In this document: positions 57,641-64,000 of the stretch, one piece after another
How the letters are laid out: every line of letters starts with the position of its first letter
How positions within the stretch are numbered: the first letter of the stretch is position 1
Assembly: GCA_959023295.1 (NCBI GenBank)
Contig: CAUFBM010000009.1
Location: 30,494 to 94,493 of the forward strand
Length of the DNA: 64,000 bases
Direction: 5' to 3'
From: an uncultured Collinsella sp.
GTDB lineage: Bacteria > Actinomycetota > Coriobacteriia > Coriobacteriales > Coriobacteriaceae
Notes under the pieces: model-generated
The model's input: only the letters and a program-made list of their open reading frames with translations
What the model was told of the DNA's origin: nothing
Database searches by the model: none
Made by a program: the position numbers and the translations under genes

Positions 57641-57812
57641 TAGCAATTGCACTGCAGCTATGCCCTGGCTGCTGGTTTGATTCATAAGCAAAGTCATCTC
57701 TCTGGGATTAAAGCCCGTTTTTGCTATGAGTGATTTTCTAATTCCGTTTAAAACGTAAAGATGTATTGGGTTACAAGGACATAAGCAAATCGAATTGAAA
57801 TATAACCAGTGC

Positions 57813-57824
57813 TGTAACGTTACA
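57813..57824. promoter_or_regulatory. Perfect 12-bp palindrome TGTAACGTTACA in an AT-rich leader
   Basis: The palindrome lies about 55 bases upstream of the Tat-exported protein gene, in AT-rich DNA (57641-57880) that contains no other gene I can support. It is a plausible operator, for example for a TetR-type protein, but no regulator adjoins. Confidence 0.4.
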
Positions 57825-57880
57825 AAAAAGGTTATAGAATAGGAGTATCTTATAAGTCGCTCCTCTAGAAAGAAGAACAT

Positions 57881-59008
57881 ATGCTTTCGCGTCGTCGTTT
57901 TCTGCAACTTGTCGCGTCTTCAATTGTCGCCTTAGCCGCACGTCCGAAAGAGGTTTTTGCTTCGACGGGCAATATTGATGGTGAGCAGATACAATTTACT
58001 TCAGAAATTGCGCAAGAGCTTGCCGATAAATATATAAAGGGACTCCTCGGCTCTTCGTATACGCCTTCTGACCCTATTCCTTTTGTAGACGTTGATGGGT
58101 CCCCGCTTGGCTACATTGTTCCGGTTGTGACATTCAATAGAGCCGCGGGCTATTTGGTTTTAGATGCTTCAGATGATGAAATACTTACGGGATATCGTTT
58201 TGGAGACGGCTTAGTCAGCCCTATGGATCGGGGAGGAGATCTTGGTGTTGAGTCTTGTTCTTTCAATAACCCAGTCGTAATGATCAATCCATTTGAATTC
58301 GGTGTGCAATCTTTGGACGGTTCAATAACAACAAATTGCGGAAGAACAATCCCGGCTGTTTCCATAGAAGGACGGCCTGTCGTTTTATCGAATAAACCTT
58401 CAAGCTGGAACGATGTCGTAATTTACGCAACTCAAATGCAGGATTACACAGTATCTGGATTTCGTTCCATTTCTCAGTTTATGTCATATGATGAAAGCGA
58501 GATTAAGAGGCTTACTGCCCACTATGCTTGTATGGTGACAGCTTTTTCGAACGTTGCGGAACTGTATGGCATTGCCAATTTATATAGCGACCCTTCGCAA
58601 TATATGCAGATATGGAATTACACCAATACCCATGCTCTTTCCGATGAAGAACAGACTGTTCCCGGCGTTGTTTTGGGCGGAACGCCGATATCAACCTGTG
58701 CAACGGGGTTTACAAATTACTGCGCAAGCAGAGGAAGTACTCTTATCGCCCGCACTGTCTCCTCTCCGGCTATCGCGAGCATTCAAAATGAGATTAACTC
58801 TAATAGACCGAATGTTTTACATGCGAGTTTGTACAACGGATCAGCCCATTCTGTAACAGCGGAGGCTTACGCCACACTTACTGGTAAGAAAACTGGAGAG
58901 ACAAGGCAGATGATTGGCATAGCGGACGGCTGGAATTCATCTTTATCCTTCCTGAAGTATGATCAGAGCTATTATGCGTGGACTTATGGAACGACTTTTT
59001 CGAAGTAG
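57881..59008 (+). CDS. Tat-exported protein with a putative papain-like cysteine protease fold
   Basis: The 375-aa protein starts with a twin-arginine signal (SRRRFLQLVASSIVALAARP, residues 3-22). Residues about 35-120 (ADKYIKGLLG...GYLVLDASDDEILTGYRFG) resemble the pro-domain/inhibitor fold of streptopain-type proteases. The second half has HYACMVTAFSNVAELYG and, near the end, GSAHSVTAEAYATLTG...MIGIADGWNSS, with a Cys and His in plausible order for a C10/C39-like enzyme. The assignment is by pattern only. It is AT-rich relative to the rest of the window and overlaps the lipoprotein gene, so the two are probably coupled. Confidence 0.5.
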   Translation: MLSRRRFLQLVASSIVALAARPKEVFASTGNIDGEQIQFTSEIAQELADKYIKGLLGSSYTPSDPIPFVDVDGSPLGYIVPVVTFNRAAGYLVLDASDDEILTGYRFGDGLVSPMDRGGDLGVESCSFNNPVVMINPFEFGVQSLDGSITTNCGRTIPAVSIEGRPVVLSNKPSSWNDVVIYATQMQDYTVSGFRSISQFMSYDESEIKRLTAHYACMVTAFSNVAELYGIANLYSDPSQYMQIWNYTNTHALSDEEQTVPGVVLGGTPISTCATGFTNYCASRGSTLIARTVSSPAIASIQNEINSNRPNVLHASLYNGSAHSVTAEAYATLTGKKTGETRQMIGIADGWNSSLSFLKYDQSYYAWTYGTTFSK

Positions 59009-59378
59009 GGCGATTCGTCTAGCTCTGTCTTTGGTGCTGATGGCTTCATTGGTGGGCTGTTCAACAAAGGAAGAGATATCGCGCGGAGGTTCCGGAGAAG
59101 TGACTGCGACAGACTCAGGTTCATTAGAAATAGCTGGCGGGCATGCCGATGTGATGTTACAAGGAAAAGGCGTGCTTAGGTCGATTGATGCTGAAGACGC
59201 TGTCTGCTCAATAGAGGATTTGAAGACAGGTGAAACTGCATCGTACCGAGTTTCGGATAATGCTGCGAATATGATTGAGTCGATACCGACTGGAGCGCAG
59301 GTTTCTTTTAGATACTTTGCTCCGCAACTTGAGGATGAGCTTGCTTCTCTGGTGTCTATATGCGCCGATGACAACTAA
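58986..59378 (+). CDS. Small lipoprotein of unknown function
   Basis: The roughly 130-aa protein has a basic start (MERLFRSR), hydrophobic core and lipobox LVGC, so it is lipid-anchored outside the membrane. The mature part is beta-rich (GSLEIAGGHADVMLQGKGVLRSIDAEDAVCSIEDL...) and may be a small OB- or Ig-like domain. It overlaps the Tat-exported protein gene by 23 bases; ATG 58959 and 58974 are alternative starts. A shared function with that protein is inferred. Confidence 0.6.
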   Translation: MERLFRSRAIRLALSLVLMASLVGCSTKEEISRGGSGEVTATDSGSLEIAGGHADVMLQGKGVLRSIDAEDAVCSIEDLKTGETASYRVSDNAANMIESIPTGAQVSFRYFAPQLEDELASLVSICADDN

Positions 59379-59391
59379 AAGGCCTGAATTC

Positions 59392-59436
59392 AAACGGCCT
59401 CGGATGGTCAATTGGCTATCCGAGGCCGTTTTTTAC
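59392..59436. terminator. Bidirectional terminator
   Basis: AAACGGCCTCGGAT / ATCCGAGGCCGTTT stem with T and A runs on either side, serving the lipoprotein gene (+) and the convergent LOTUS-like gene (-), whose stop codon it overlaps. Confidence 0.88.
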
Positions 59437-60734
59437 TCGACCGGGGCTTCGACCTTGTCGATGGCCCAGGTGGCTCCGAGGCCGCCGGTGGTGTTGCGGC
59501 GAATGCGTACGGTGACTTCGTGGCGCTCGCCGGCCTGCGTGTAGCGCAGGGGGAAGCTTGCGCGGTTTCGCGCGGCCTCGATGGTACCGCGCTCGCGGGC
59601 GATCCAGTAGTACTCGCCGACGATGCCGAGCGTGTCGGCGCCGTAGGGGAGATAGGTCGACAGCTGGTGCAAAAGCGGGCCGGGGCAGAAGACCTCGGTT
59701 GTGAAATCGACGGGGAAGTCCTCGGGGATGGCGGGCGCTGCGGGTGCGGGGGCCGGTGCTGCAGCGGGGACCGGAGCCGGTGCGGGAATCTGGTCATAGA
59801 CAGGTTCGGATGCGGACTCGATGACGGGTGCAGACTCAGGCACCGGTTCCGGCTTAACTGCGGAATCTGTCGGTTCCACGGAGACGGATGTGTCTTCAGT
59901 CTCGGTTTTGGCATCGGCTTGCGGGGCGTCCTCTGCCTCGACAGGCAGCTTTGCCTCGATCGGTGTGGAGGCCATGGTGGTGATGCCGGCGTTTGCGTTC
60001 TCGGGGTCATAGACGACCGTAAGCGAGATGGCGGGCTGCGGTGTCTCGGGCTCCGGCGCCGACTCGGTAGCGTCTTGATCGGCGGGTTCGTCGGACTGAT
60101 CGTCCTCGGCCTCGTCGCCAAAGACATCGCTGTTTTGGAACGCAGGCGTCTCGGATTGGTCAGCGGCTTCTTCGGTTGTCGACTTGGGAGCCTCGTTGAG
60201 CTCCGCAGCGGCTTCCTGTTCTGACATGACTTCGGGATCGGTCATGGCGGCGATTTCGGTTTCGGTTTCTACTGCTACCTCAATAGCGACTTCGATCTCT
60301 GCCTCGGGCCCGGGCTTCGGCACAGCTTCAACCACGGGCTCGGGCTCGGGACGCTTAACGTGCTTGGGGCGTACAGCCTTGAGGTCTTTCTCGCCGCGCT
60401 TTTTCTTTTTGTAGGACTGCTTGGCACCCTTGGCAGCCCTGGGCTTGTCCTCGCCTTTGGCAAGGGCGGTATCCCAGGCCTCGTTGGCGATGACGGTGGC
60501 ATACAGGCGACCGCCCTTAAAGACGGTCAGCTTAATGCAGTCGTCAAGCTCTTCGAGCAGCTCGCGCGTGGATTCGAAGCCCAGGTCATAAGCGGTCATG
60601 TCGCCAGCGGTGAGCGCCTCCTCGACCTGTGTCATAAACGTTTGCTTGCCACACCCAATCGCATCGCGCAGCAGGCGATACAGATAGATGTGGTTGCCTA
60701 GCGATAGTGTGGGCCTAACTATTGTCTTGCTCAT
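59433..60734 (-). CDS. LOTUS/OST-HTH-like protein with a long acidic linker
   Basis: The 433-aa protein has three parts. Residues 1-85 (NHIYLYRLLRDAIGCGKQTFMTQVEEALTAGDMTAYDLGFESTRELLEELDDCIKLTVFKGGRLYATV) resemble a LOTUS/OST-HTH fold, which in other proteins binds RNA. Residues about 90-130 are Lys/Arg-rich and 130-340 are low-complexity, rich in Glu, Pro and Ala. The last 90 residues form a compact domain (FCPGPLLHQLSTYLPYGADTLGIVGEYYWIARERGTIEAARNR) I do not recognise. Start 60734 follows AGAGGAG. No signal peptide. Confidence 0.6.
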   Translation of the reverse strand: MSKTIVRPTLSLGNHIYLYRLLRDAIGCGKQTFMTQVEEALTAGDMTAYDLGFESTRELLEELDDCIKLTVFKGGRLYATVIANEAWDTALAKGEDKPRAAKGAKQSYKKKKRGEKDLKAVRPKHVKRPEPEPVVEAVPKPGPEAEIEVAIEVAVETETEIAAMTDPEVMSEQEAAAELNEAPKSTTEEAADQSETPAFQNSDVFGDEAEDDQSDEPADQDATESAPEPETPQPAISLTVVYDPENANAGITTMASTPIEAKLPVEAEDAPQADAKTETEDTSVSVEPTDSAVKPEPVPESAPVIESASEPVYDQIPAPAPVPAAAPAPAPAAPAIPEDFPVDFTTEVFCPGPLLHQLSTYLPYGADTLGIVGEYYWIARERGTIEAARNRASFPLRYTQAGERHEVTVRIRRNTTGGLGATWAIDKVEAPVE

Positions 60735-60805
60735 GGCAAATCTCCTCTTTACACACCAAAGCATCTTACCATCGCATGGGGCTTGCCACCTCGGCGCCCA
60801 AAGCA

Positions 60806-60838
60806 AACGGGCGCGACCGTTGCCGGTTCGCGCCCGTT
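60806..60838 (-). terminator. Terminator of the low-complexity membrane protein gene
   Basis: AACGGGCGCGA(A)CCG stem pairing with CGG-TCGCGCCCGTT, followed on the minus strand by TTTGCTTTG. Confidence 0.75.
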
Positions 60839-60872
60839 ATGCAGGTCGGTTATCTATGAGAGGCAAACGTGC

Positions 60873-61826
60873 TTAGTTGCCCGATGTCGTGCCTTGGCTC
60901 GAGCTGTCAGATGCCGTGCCGGACGCGGTTCCGCTCGAGCTGTTGGTGTTGCTGTTGTCGGTAGATCCCGTACTCGGTGTATTGCCATTCGCCTGGTCGC
61001 CCGTGCTCAGTTGAGAGCCGTCAGTCGTTTGGCTTGAGTCAGTCGTGCCGGATTGCGTGCCGCTGTTGTTCGCAGAGGAATCGACGCCCTGCGATTGGTT
61101 TTGGGTGTTCGAGGACGAATTGGCAGAGGTAGAACTGTCTTGCGTATCGTCCGTCTGTGCCTGCTGATCTTGCGACTGGGTGTTGCCATTTGCATCGCTC
61201 TCGGTCGTGCGCGACGACAGGATTGGCTCGGGACGCTCGCCCAGACCCTCACCGGCAGTGGTGATAAGGATGGCGCCGGCGCAGGCGATGACCGCGACGA
61301 TGGCGATAGCGATCGAGAAGACGATGACCTTCTTTTGCGTCTGGCTGCGCTCAGCCGCCGCCTTGGCGCGCAGGCTGTTGGGAGCGACGCGCGCCGTGGT
61401 CGCGCGTCCCGCAACCTGGCGCATCTCCTGCGTGGTTGCGGCGCCACCTAGGTGCTCCTCGACATTGGGCTCAACGGGCTCGTAGGCGCCGGTAGGGTAG
61501 TCGACAGCGGCATGCGTGCCCTTGATTGCTTCGGCGCTGGCGGAGATAAAGTGGCGATAGACCTGCGAAGACACAACAGTGATGACTGAGCTCACAGCGG
61601 CACCAATCACCGAGCCGGCAATGCCGATCTTTGAAGCAAGCGCCACACTCGTGGCGGCAGCTGCGGCGCCGGCGATGATCTGGGGAATGGAAATGTCGTC
61701 GAACAGGCCCTTTTTGGGCGCGATGGCCATGGTCTGGCCGATGGAATGGTTTTCGTGAACGCCGTTGTTCAGTGCGGCGGGAGTCATGACGCGTGTACGC
61801 GGCGCGTCGGTGTACTTGGTTGTCAT
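60873..61826 (-). CDS. Membrane protein with a low-complexity Ser/Thr/Asn/Gln/Gly tail
   Basis: The 317-aa protein has a hydrophobic Ala/Gly/Val-rich stretch (about 45-90, possibly a helical hairpin), a second helix KKVIVFSIAIAIVAVIACAGAILIT near 180-205, and about 110 residues of Ser, Thr, Asn, Gln, Asp and Gly without hydrophobic residues. The tail is probably outside the cell and may act as a flexible spacer or glycosylation target. I do not recognise the family. Start 61826 follows GGGAGG. Confidence 0.6.
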   Translation of the reverse strand: MTTKYTDAPRTRVMTPAALNNGVHENHSIGQTMAIAPKKGLFDDISIPQIIAGAAAAATSVALASKIGIAGSVIGAAVSSVITVVSSQVYRHFISASAEAIKGTHAAVDYPTGAYEPVEPNVEEHLGGAATTQEMRQVAGRATTARVAPNSLRAKAAAERSQTQKKVIVFSIAIAIVAVIACAGAILITTAGEGLGERPEPILSSRTTESDANGNTQSQDQQAQTDDTQDSSTSANSSSNTQNQSQGVDSSANNSGTQSGTTDSSQTTDGSQLSTGDQANGNTPSTGSTDNSNTNSSSGTASGTASDSSSQGTTSGN

Positions 61827-62000
61827 ACGGGGTCCTCCCGGTGTAAATCTGCTTCGTTTTGTGTAGCCATCAGGGTACCCACCAGATGTGAATCGTACGT
61901 GACATTTAACAGATACCATCAACTCATCAAGGGGGCCTGCTGTCTTTGGTGCAATAGCTTGATGCTAAACTGGATTTATGTTTGCGAGGTGGTTTACGTG

Positions 62001-62219
62001 ATGTACCCGTATATGACATTCGAAGATGGAACCGAGGTCATTCATTCTGACCTGATTACAGATGGCGATATCGAAAAGGTTATCGTGCATTTTGAGCGAC
62101 CGACGGCAGAGGGCTTCGACTCCGCTCGTTGTGAGTTGCCTTCCTGTTCGTGGACTGACTGGGAAGGGCATTTTACTCAGAGTGAAAAACGAGCTTTCGA
62201 AGAGCGTCTGAGCAAATAA
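62001..62219 (+). CDS. Small acidic protein of unknown function
   Basis: The 72-aa protein (MYPYMTFEDGTEVIHSDL...SKRAFEERLSK region) is soluble and acidic, with repeated aromatic residues and a C-terminal helix. ATG 62001 has GCGAGGTGG upstream. Similar short proteins (DGTEVIHS, HFERP, GFDS, ELPS) seem familiar from Coriobacteriia but without a function. Longer starts upstream in the same frame cross the promoter of the divergent gene and are unlikely. Confidence 0.5.
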   Translation: MYPYMTFEDGTEVIHSDLITDGDIEKVIVHFERPTAEGFDSARCELPSCSWTDWEGHFTQSEKRAFEERLSK

Positions 62220-62229
62220 TTTAGATTAG

Positions 62230-62246
62230 TTCGAGTTTAGTTCGAA
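62230..62246. promoter_or_regulatory. Dyad TTCGA-N7-TCGAA upstream of the DUF2087 gene
   Basis: A 17-bp dyad within AGTTCGA-GTTT-AGTTCGAA, about 75 bases before the DUF2087 start; GCGTATG repeats occur at 62274 and 62297. It could be the operator for the DUF2087 protein. Confidence 0.4.
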
Positions 62247-62319
62247 TAAAGAAGCTGAATGCGATGACCTAAAGCGTATGCATTTTTAGTATTAGATGCG
62301 TATGAAATGGAGGATGTGA

Positions 62320-62601
62320 ATGGATGAGCTAATAGACTTTAAAAAACGATTTCTCAAGAATGGCGAGCTGGTTTCAATTCCAAAAAAGGAAAGCTATAAA
62401 AGAATCATGCTGCTATGGGCCGTCTCTTTCTTTGAATTAAATACAAGTTATACGGAGCTTCAGGTTAATCGTGTGCTGTCACAGCTCTATCCTGATTATG
62501 CCGTGTTGAGGCGGTACTTGGTTGATTATGGATTCCTATTAAGGGATGAACGAGGCCTGAAATACGAGGTTAATCGTGATGTTCACGGTATTGAGAGCTA
62601 G
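62320..62601 (+). CDS. DUF2087 domain protein (putative regulator)
   Basis: The 93-aa protein matches the DUF2087 pattern: LVSIPKKESYKRIMLLWAVSFFELNTSYTELQVNRVLSQLYPDYAVLRRYLVDYGFLLRDERGLKYEV. This short helix-turn-helix-like domain is often attached to ArsR-type regulators; here it stands alone. GGAGGAT precedes ATG 62320. It overlaps the MFS gene by 23 bases, suggesting joint expression. Confidence 0.75.
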   Translation: MDELIDFKKRFLKNGELVSIPKKESYKRIMLLWAVSFFELNTSYTELQVNRVLSQLYPDYAVLRRYLVDYGFLLRDERGLKYEVNRDVHGIES

Positions 62602-63763
62602 CCGTCCGGTTCGGGTCCTATATATTGCTAGAGGGATAAGCGAAATAGGCAATTGGTGTGCGAATATTGCTTTGCCAATGCTGATTTACGAGGTAACTCA
62701 CGATGTTTCTGCAACTGCTTTGATGGTCTGCTGCAGATTTGCCCCCTCTCTGTTTTCAGTTGCGCTCGCGCAGCTGCCTCAGAAGATGGGTATCGGGACA
62801 CTGCAGGCCATGAGATTGGCAGACTTAATTCGCGCGGGATTATTCGTTTGCTATATTTTTGTTGATAGTAAATGGAGTATGTTTGCTATTACGTGCGCGG
62901 TATCGCTTTGCCGAACGGTAGAAATGCCCTGCTTTTACTCGTTGTTAAGAGCCAATACGAATAGTATCAATCGCGACGTAATTAATAATTCGTTTGGGTT
63001 CCTGCAGAATTTGATGATGGTTCTGGGGCCAGTTGCCGGCGGTTTTGTTGTCGCTCAATTTGGGGCGGAGGCTGTTCTTGCATTAGACGCGCTTTCTTTT
63101 GCCGCGTCGTTCTGGTTGCTGCGAGATGTTCCGTCGGTTATCGAGGTTAATGATAAAGAGGGAATAAGCAAAAATGAAAAAAGCATGACTGCATTTAGTG
63201 ATCTTAGCGCGAAGCACTTGGCAATTGGTTTCCTATTAATCGATATTTCTAGTGGCGTGGCATTCGGCTCTCTGAATTCTCTTTTGCCAGCTATAGCGCA
63301 ATTGCAATTTGACTCGTCATCGATACAATACGGATTCCTTCAGAGTAGTCTTACAATCGGACTGTTGTTCGGAAATACAATATATGGTCGTTTAATCAGT
63401 GGTTCCGATTGCGTTAAATCATATTGTTTTGTGACGTATCTTGCGCTCGGTGCGTATCTGGCGTTTGGCTATCGCTATGCGTCTGGGATATCGTTTATTT
63501 TCCTTTTTATCGTCGGTGCCGGAAACGCCATTCAAGATGTGCTTCTCATAACATCGCTGCAGGATTTGGCGAGAGACGGATCTGAATCGATAAGCCTGTT
63601 TTCAATTAGGGAGTCTTTGCAATCGGTTGCTGTTGTTATTTCAACACTTCTTGTTTCGCTGTTCACGAGCATCGCGATGTTCTCAATTCTCGTTACAGGA
63701 CTTGGTGTATTTTCAATTATGATGGTAGTTGTGTTTCAATTGAATTATTTGCGAAAGATGTGA
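62579..63763 (+). CDS. MFS efflux transporter (EntS/MFS_3-like)
   Basis: The 394-aa protein has twelve predicted helices and the drug/siderophore-exporter pattern near the N-terminus: YIARGISEIGNWCANIALPMLIYEVTHDVSATAL, and GFLQNLMMVLGPVAGGFVVAQFGAEAVLALDALSFAASFWLLRD in the middle. It probably exports a small molecule, possibly the product of the radical SAM enzyme encoded next. Base composition is visibly lower in GC than genes before 57 kb. ATG 62579 overlaps the DUF2087 gene. Confidence 0.82.
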   Translation: MFTVLRASRPVRVLYIARGISEIGNWCANIALPMLIYEVTHDVSATALMVCCRFAPSLFSVALAQLPQKMGIGTLQAMRLADLIRAGLFVCYIFVDSKWSMFAITCAVSLCRTVEMPCFYSLLRANTNSINRDVINNSFGFLQNLMMVLGPVAGGFVVAQFGAEAVLALDALSFAASFWLLRDVPSVIEVNDKEGISKNEKSMTAFSDLSAKHLAIGFLLIDISSGVAFGSLNSLLPAIAQLQFDSSSIQYGFLQSSLTIGLLFGNTIYGRLISGSDCVKSYCFVTYLALGAYLAFGYRYASGISFIFLFIVGAGNAIQDVLLITSLQDLARDGSESISLFSIRESLQSVAVVISTLLVSLFTSIAMFSILVTGLGVFSIMMVVVFQLNYLRKM

Positions 63764-63770
63764 CGTTGAT

Positions 63771-64000
63771 ATGCCTAAAACGCTTTTAGTATTTCCCCCA
63801 GGATGGAGTCCAGTGGGGCCGTATCTTGCCTTGCCTGTTTTGAAGTCATATCTTCAAGAGGTTGAACAATACAAAGTTGACATTGTTGACTTAAACGTGG
63901 AATTTTACGATGACCTCCTATCTTTTAGACATGTCGAAGAGTGCTGCCTTGATTATCAACTTCATCCGAACACTTCCCACATTCATCCGCACATGTGCGG
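63771..64000 (+). CDS. B12-binding-domain radical SAM protein, N-terminal part (cut by window edge)
   Basis: The 76 visible residues read MPKTLLVFPPGWSPVGPYLA, then LPVLKSYLQEVEQYKVDIVDLNVEFYDDLL, the start of the cobalamin-binding domain found in class B radical SAM enzymes (LLVFPP...P.GPYLALP.L...L......V...DLN..F). The catalytic CxxxCxxC lies beyond the edge. It begins 7 bases after the MFS gene, so both probably belong to one biosynthetic cluster, for example for a modified peptide or lipid. Confidence 0.7.
   Translation, partial: MPKTLLVFPPGWSPVGPYLALPVLKSYLQEVEQYKVDIVDLNVEFYDDLLSFRHVEECCLDYQLHPNTSHIHPHMC

Noticed and set aside
1..64000. CRISPR array, rRNA operon, insertion sequence or prophage
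   Set aside because: No regularly spaced repeats, rRNA sequence, transposase or phage structural gene was seen on either strand.

Overview
The window looks like a chromosomal segment of a strictly anaerobic, GC-rich actinobacterium of the class Coriobacteriia, most likely Collinsella or a close gut relative. This is inferred from gene families, GC-rich codon use, the class III (oxygen-sensitive) ribonucleotide reductase with its activase, DUF3793-flavodoxin genes and the Fe-S-tailed aldo/keto reductase. I could not run a database search, so the genus is an inference.

Layout. 0-1.1 kb: end of an oligopeptide ABC transporter operon. 1.1-1.6 kb: two long palindromic elements. 1.6-7.8 kb: tRNA genes (Leu-GAG; Gly-GCC, Cys-GCA, Gly-GCC; Gly-GCC, Val-GAC) interleaved with an RsbU-like phosphatase, a fused STAS-kinase regulator and an alpha-glucosidase. 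8.1-11.6 kb: nrdD and nrdG behind an NrdR box, separated by two more palindromic elements. 11.7-13.4 kb: folE, an HD-domain gene and folB. 13.4-20.8 kb: housekeeping genes, a SlyD/UreE-like metallochaperone pair, a PerR-like regulator and a LysR regulator. 20.8-22.4 kb: a sulfhydrylase gene behind a dyad-containing promoter and a short leader ORF. 22.7-30.9 kb: secreted and small membrane proteins, a decayed cyclase gene, nfo, an amino-acid ABC transporter, and flavodoxin with DUF3793. 31-36 kb: copper-type HMA protein, SOS-type YolD/UvrX pair, truncated Fe-ADH-like gene and pgi. 36.2-39.1 kb: an accessory minus-strand trio (unknown, ClpP-like, VirD4-like ATPase). 39.7-41.2 kb: two HAD phosphatases. 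41.4-52.8 kb: a GntR-controlled catabolic operon. 52.9-57.6 kb: tatD, tcdA, a candidate small RNA, sdpR-sdpI, ettA. 57.6-64 kb: lower-GC, accessory-looking DNA with a Tat-exported putative protease, lipoprotein, LOTUS-like protein, a low-complexity membrane protein, and the start of a DUF2087/MFS/B12-radical-SAM cluster cut by the window edge.

Most interesting parts: (1) the 42.4-52.8 kb operon, which joins a deglycase/kinase/epimerase set of the fructosamine (frl/fra) type to a YfcC-family transporter, two metal-site-altered amidohydrolases, a second PfkB kinase, YjbQ, BtpA and an FGGY kinase; it resembles a new type of Amadori-compound or amino-sugar-conjugate pathway. (2) A family of four long hairpin elements between 1.1 and 11.1 kb whose outer and inner stems differ in sequence but keep pairing, while the internal-loop strands (CCGCA... 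and TGTCCGAGGAC-like) are conserved. (3) A conserved ACTTTTTT-N-AAAAAAGT palindrome abutting the -35 box of all three tRNA promoters. (4) A Cys-containing leader ORF with a possible SD-sequestering structure before the sulfhydrylase gene.
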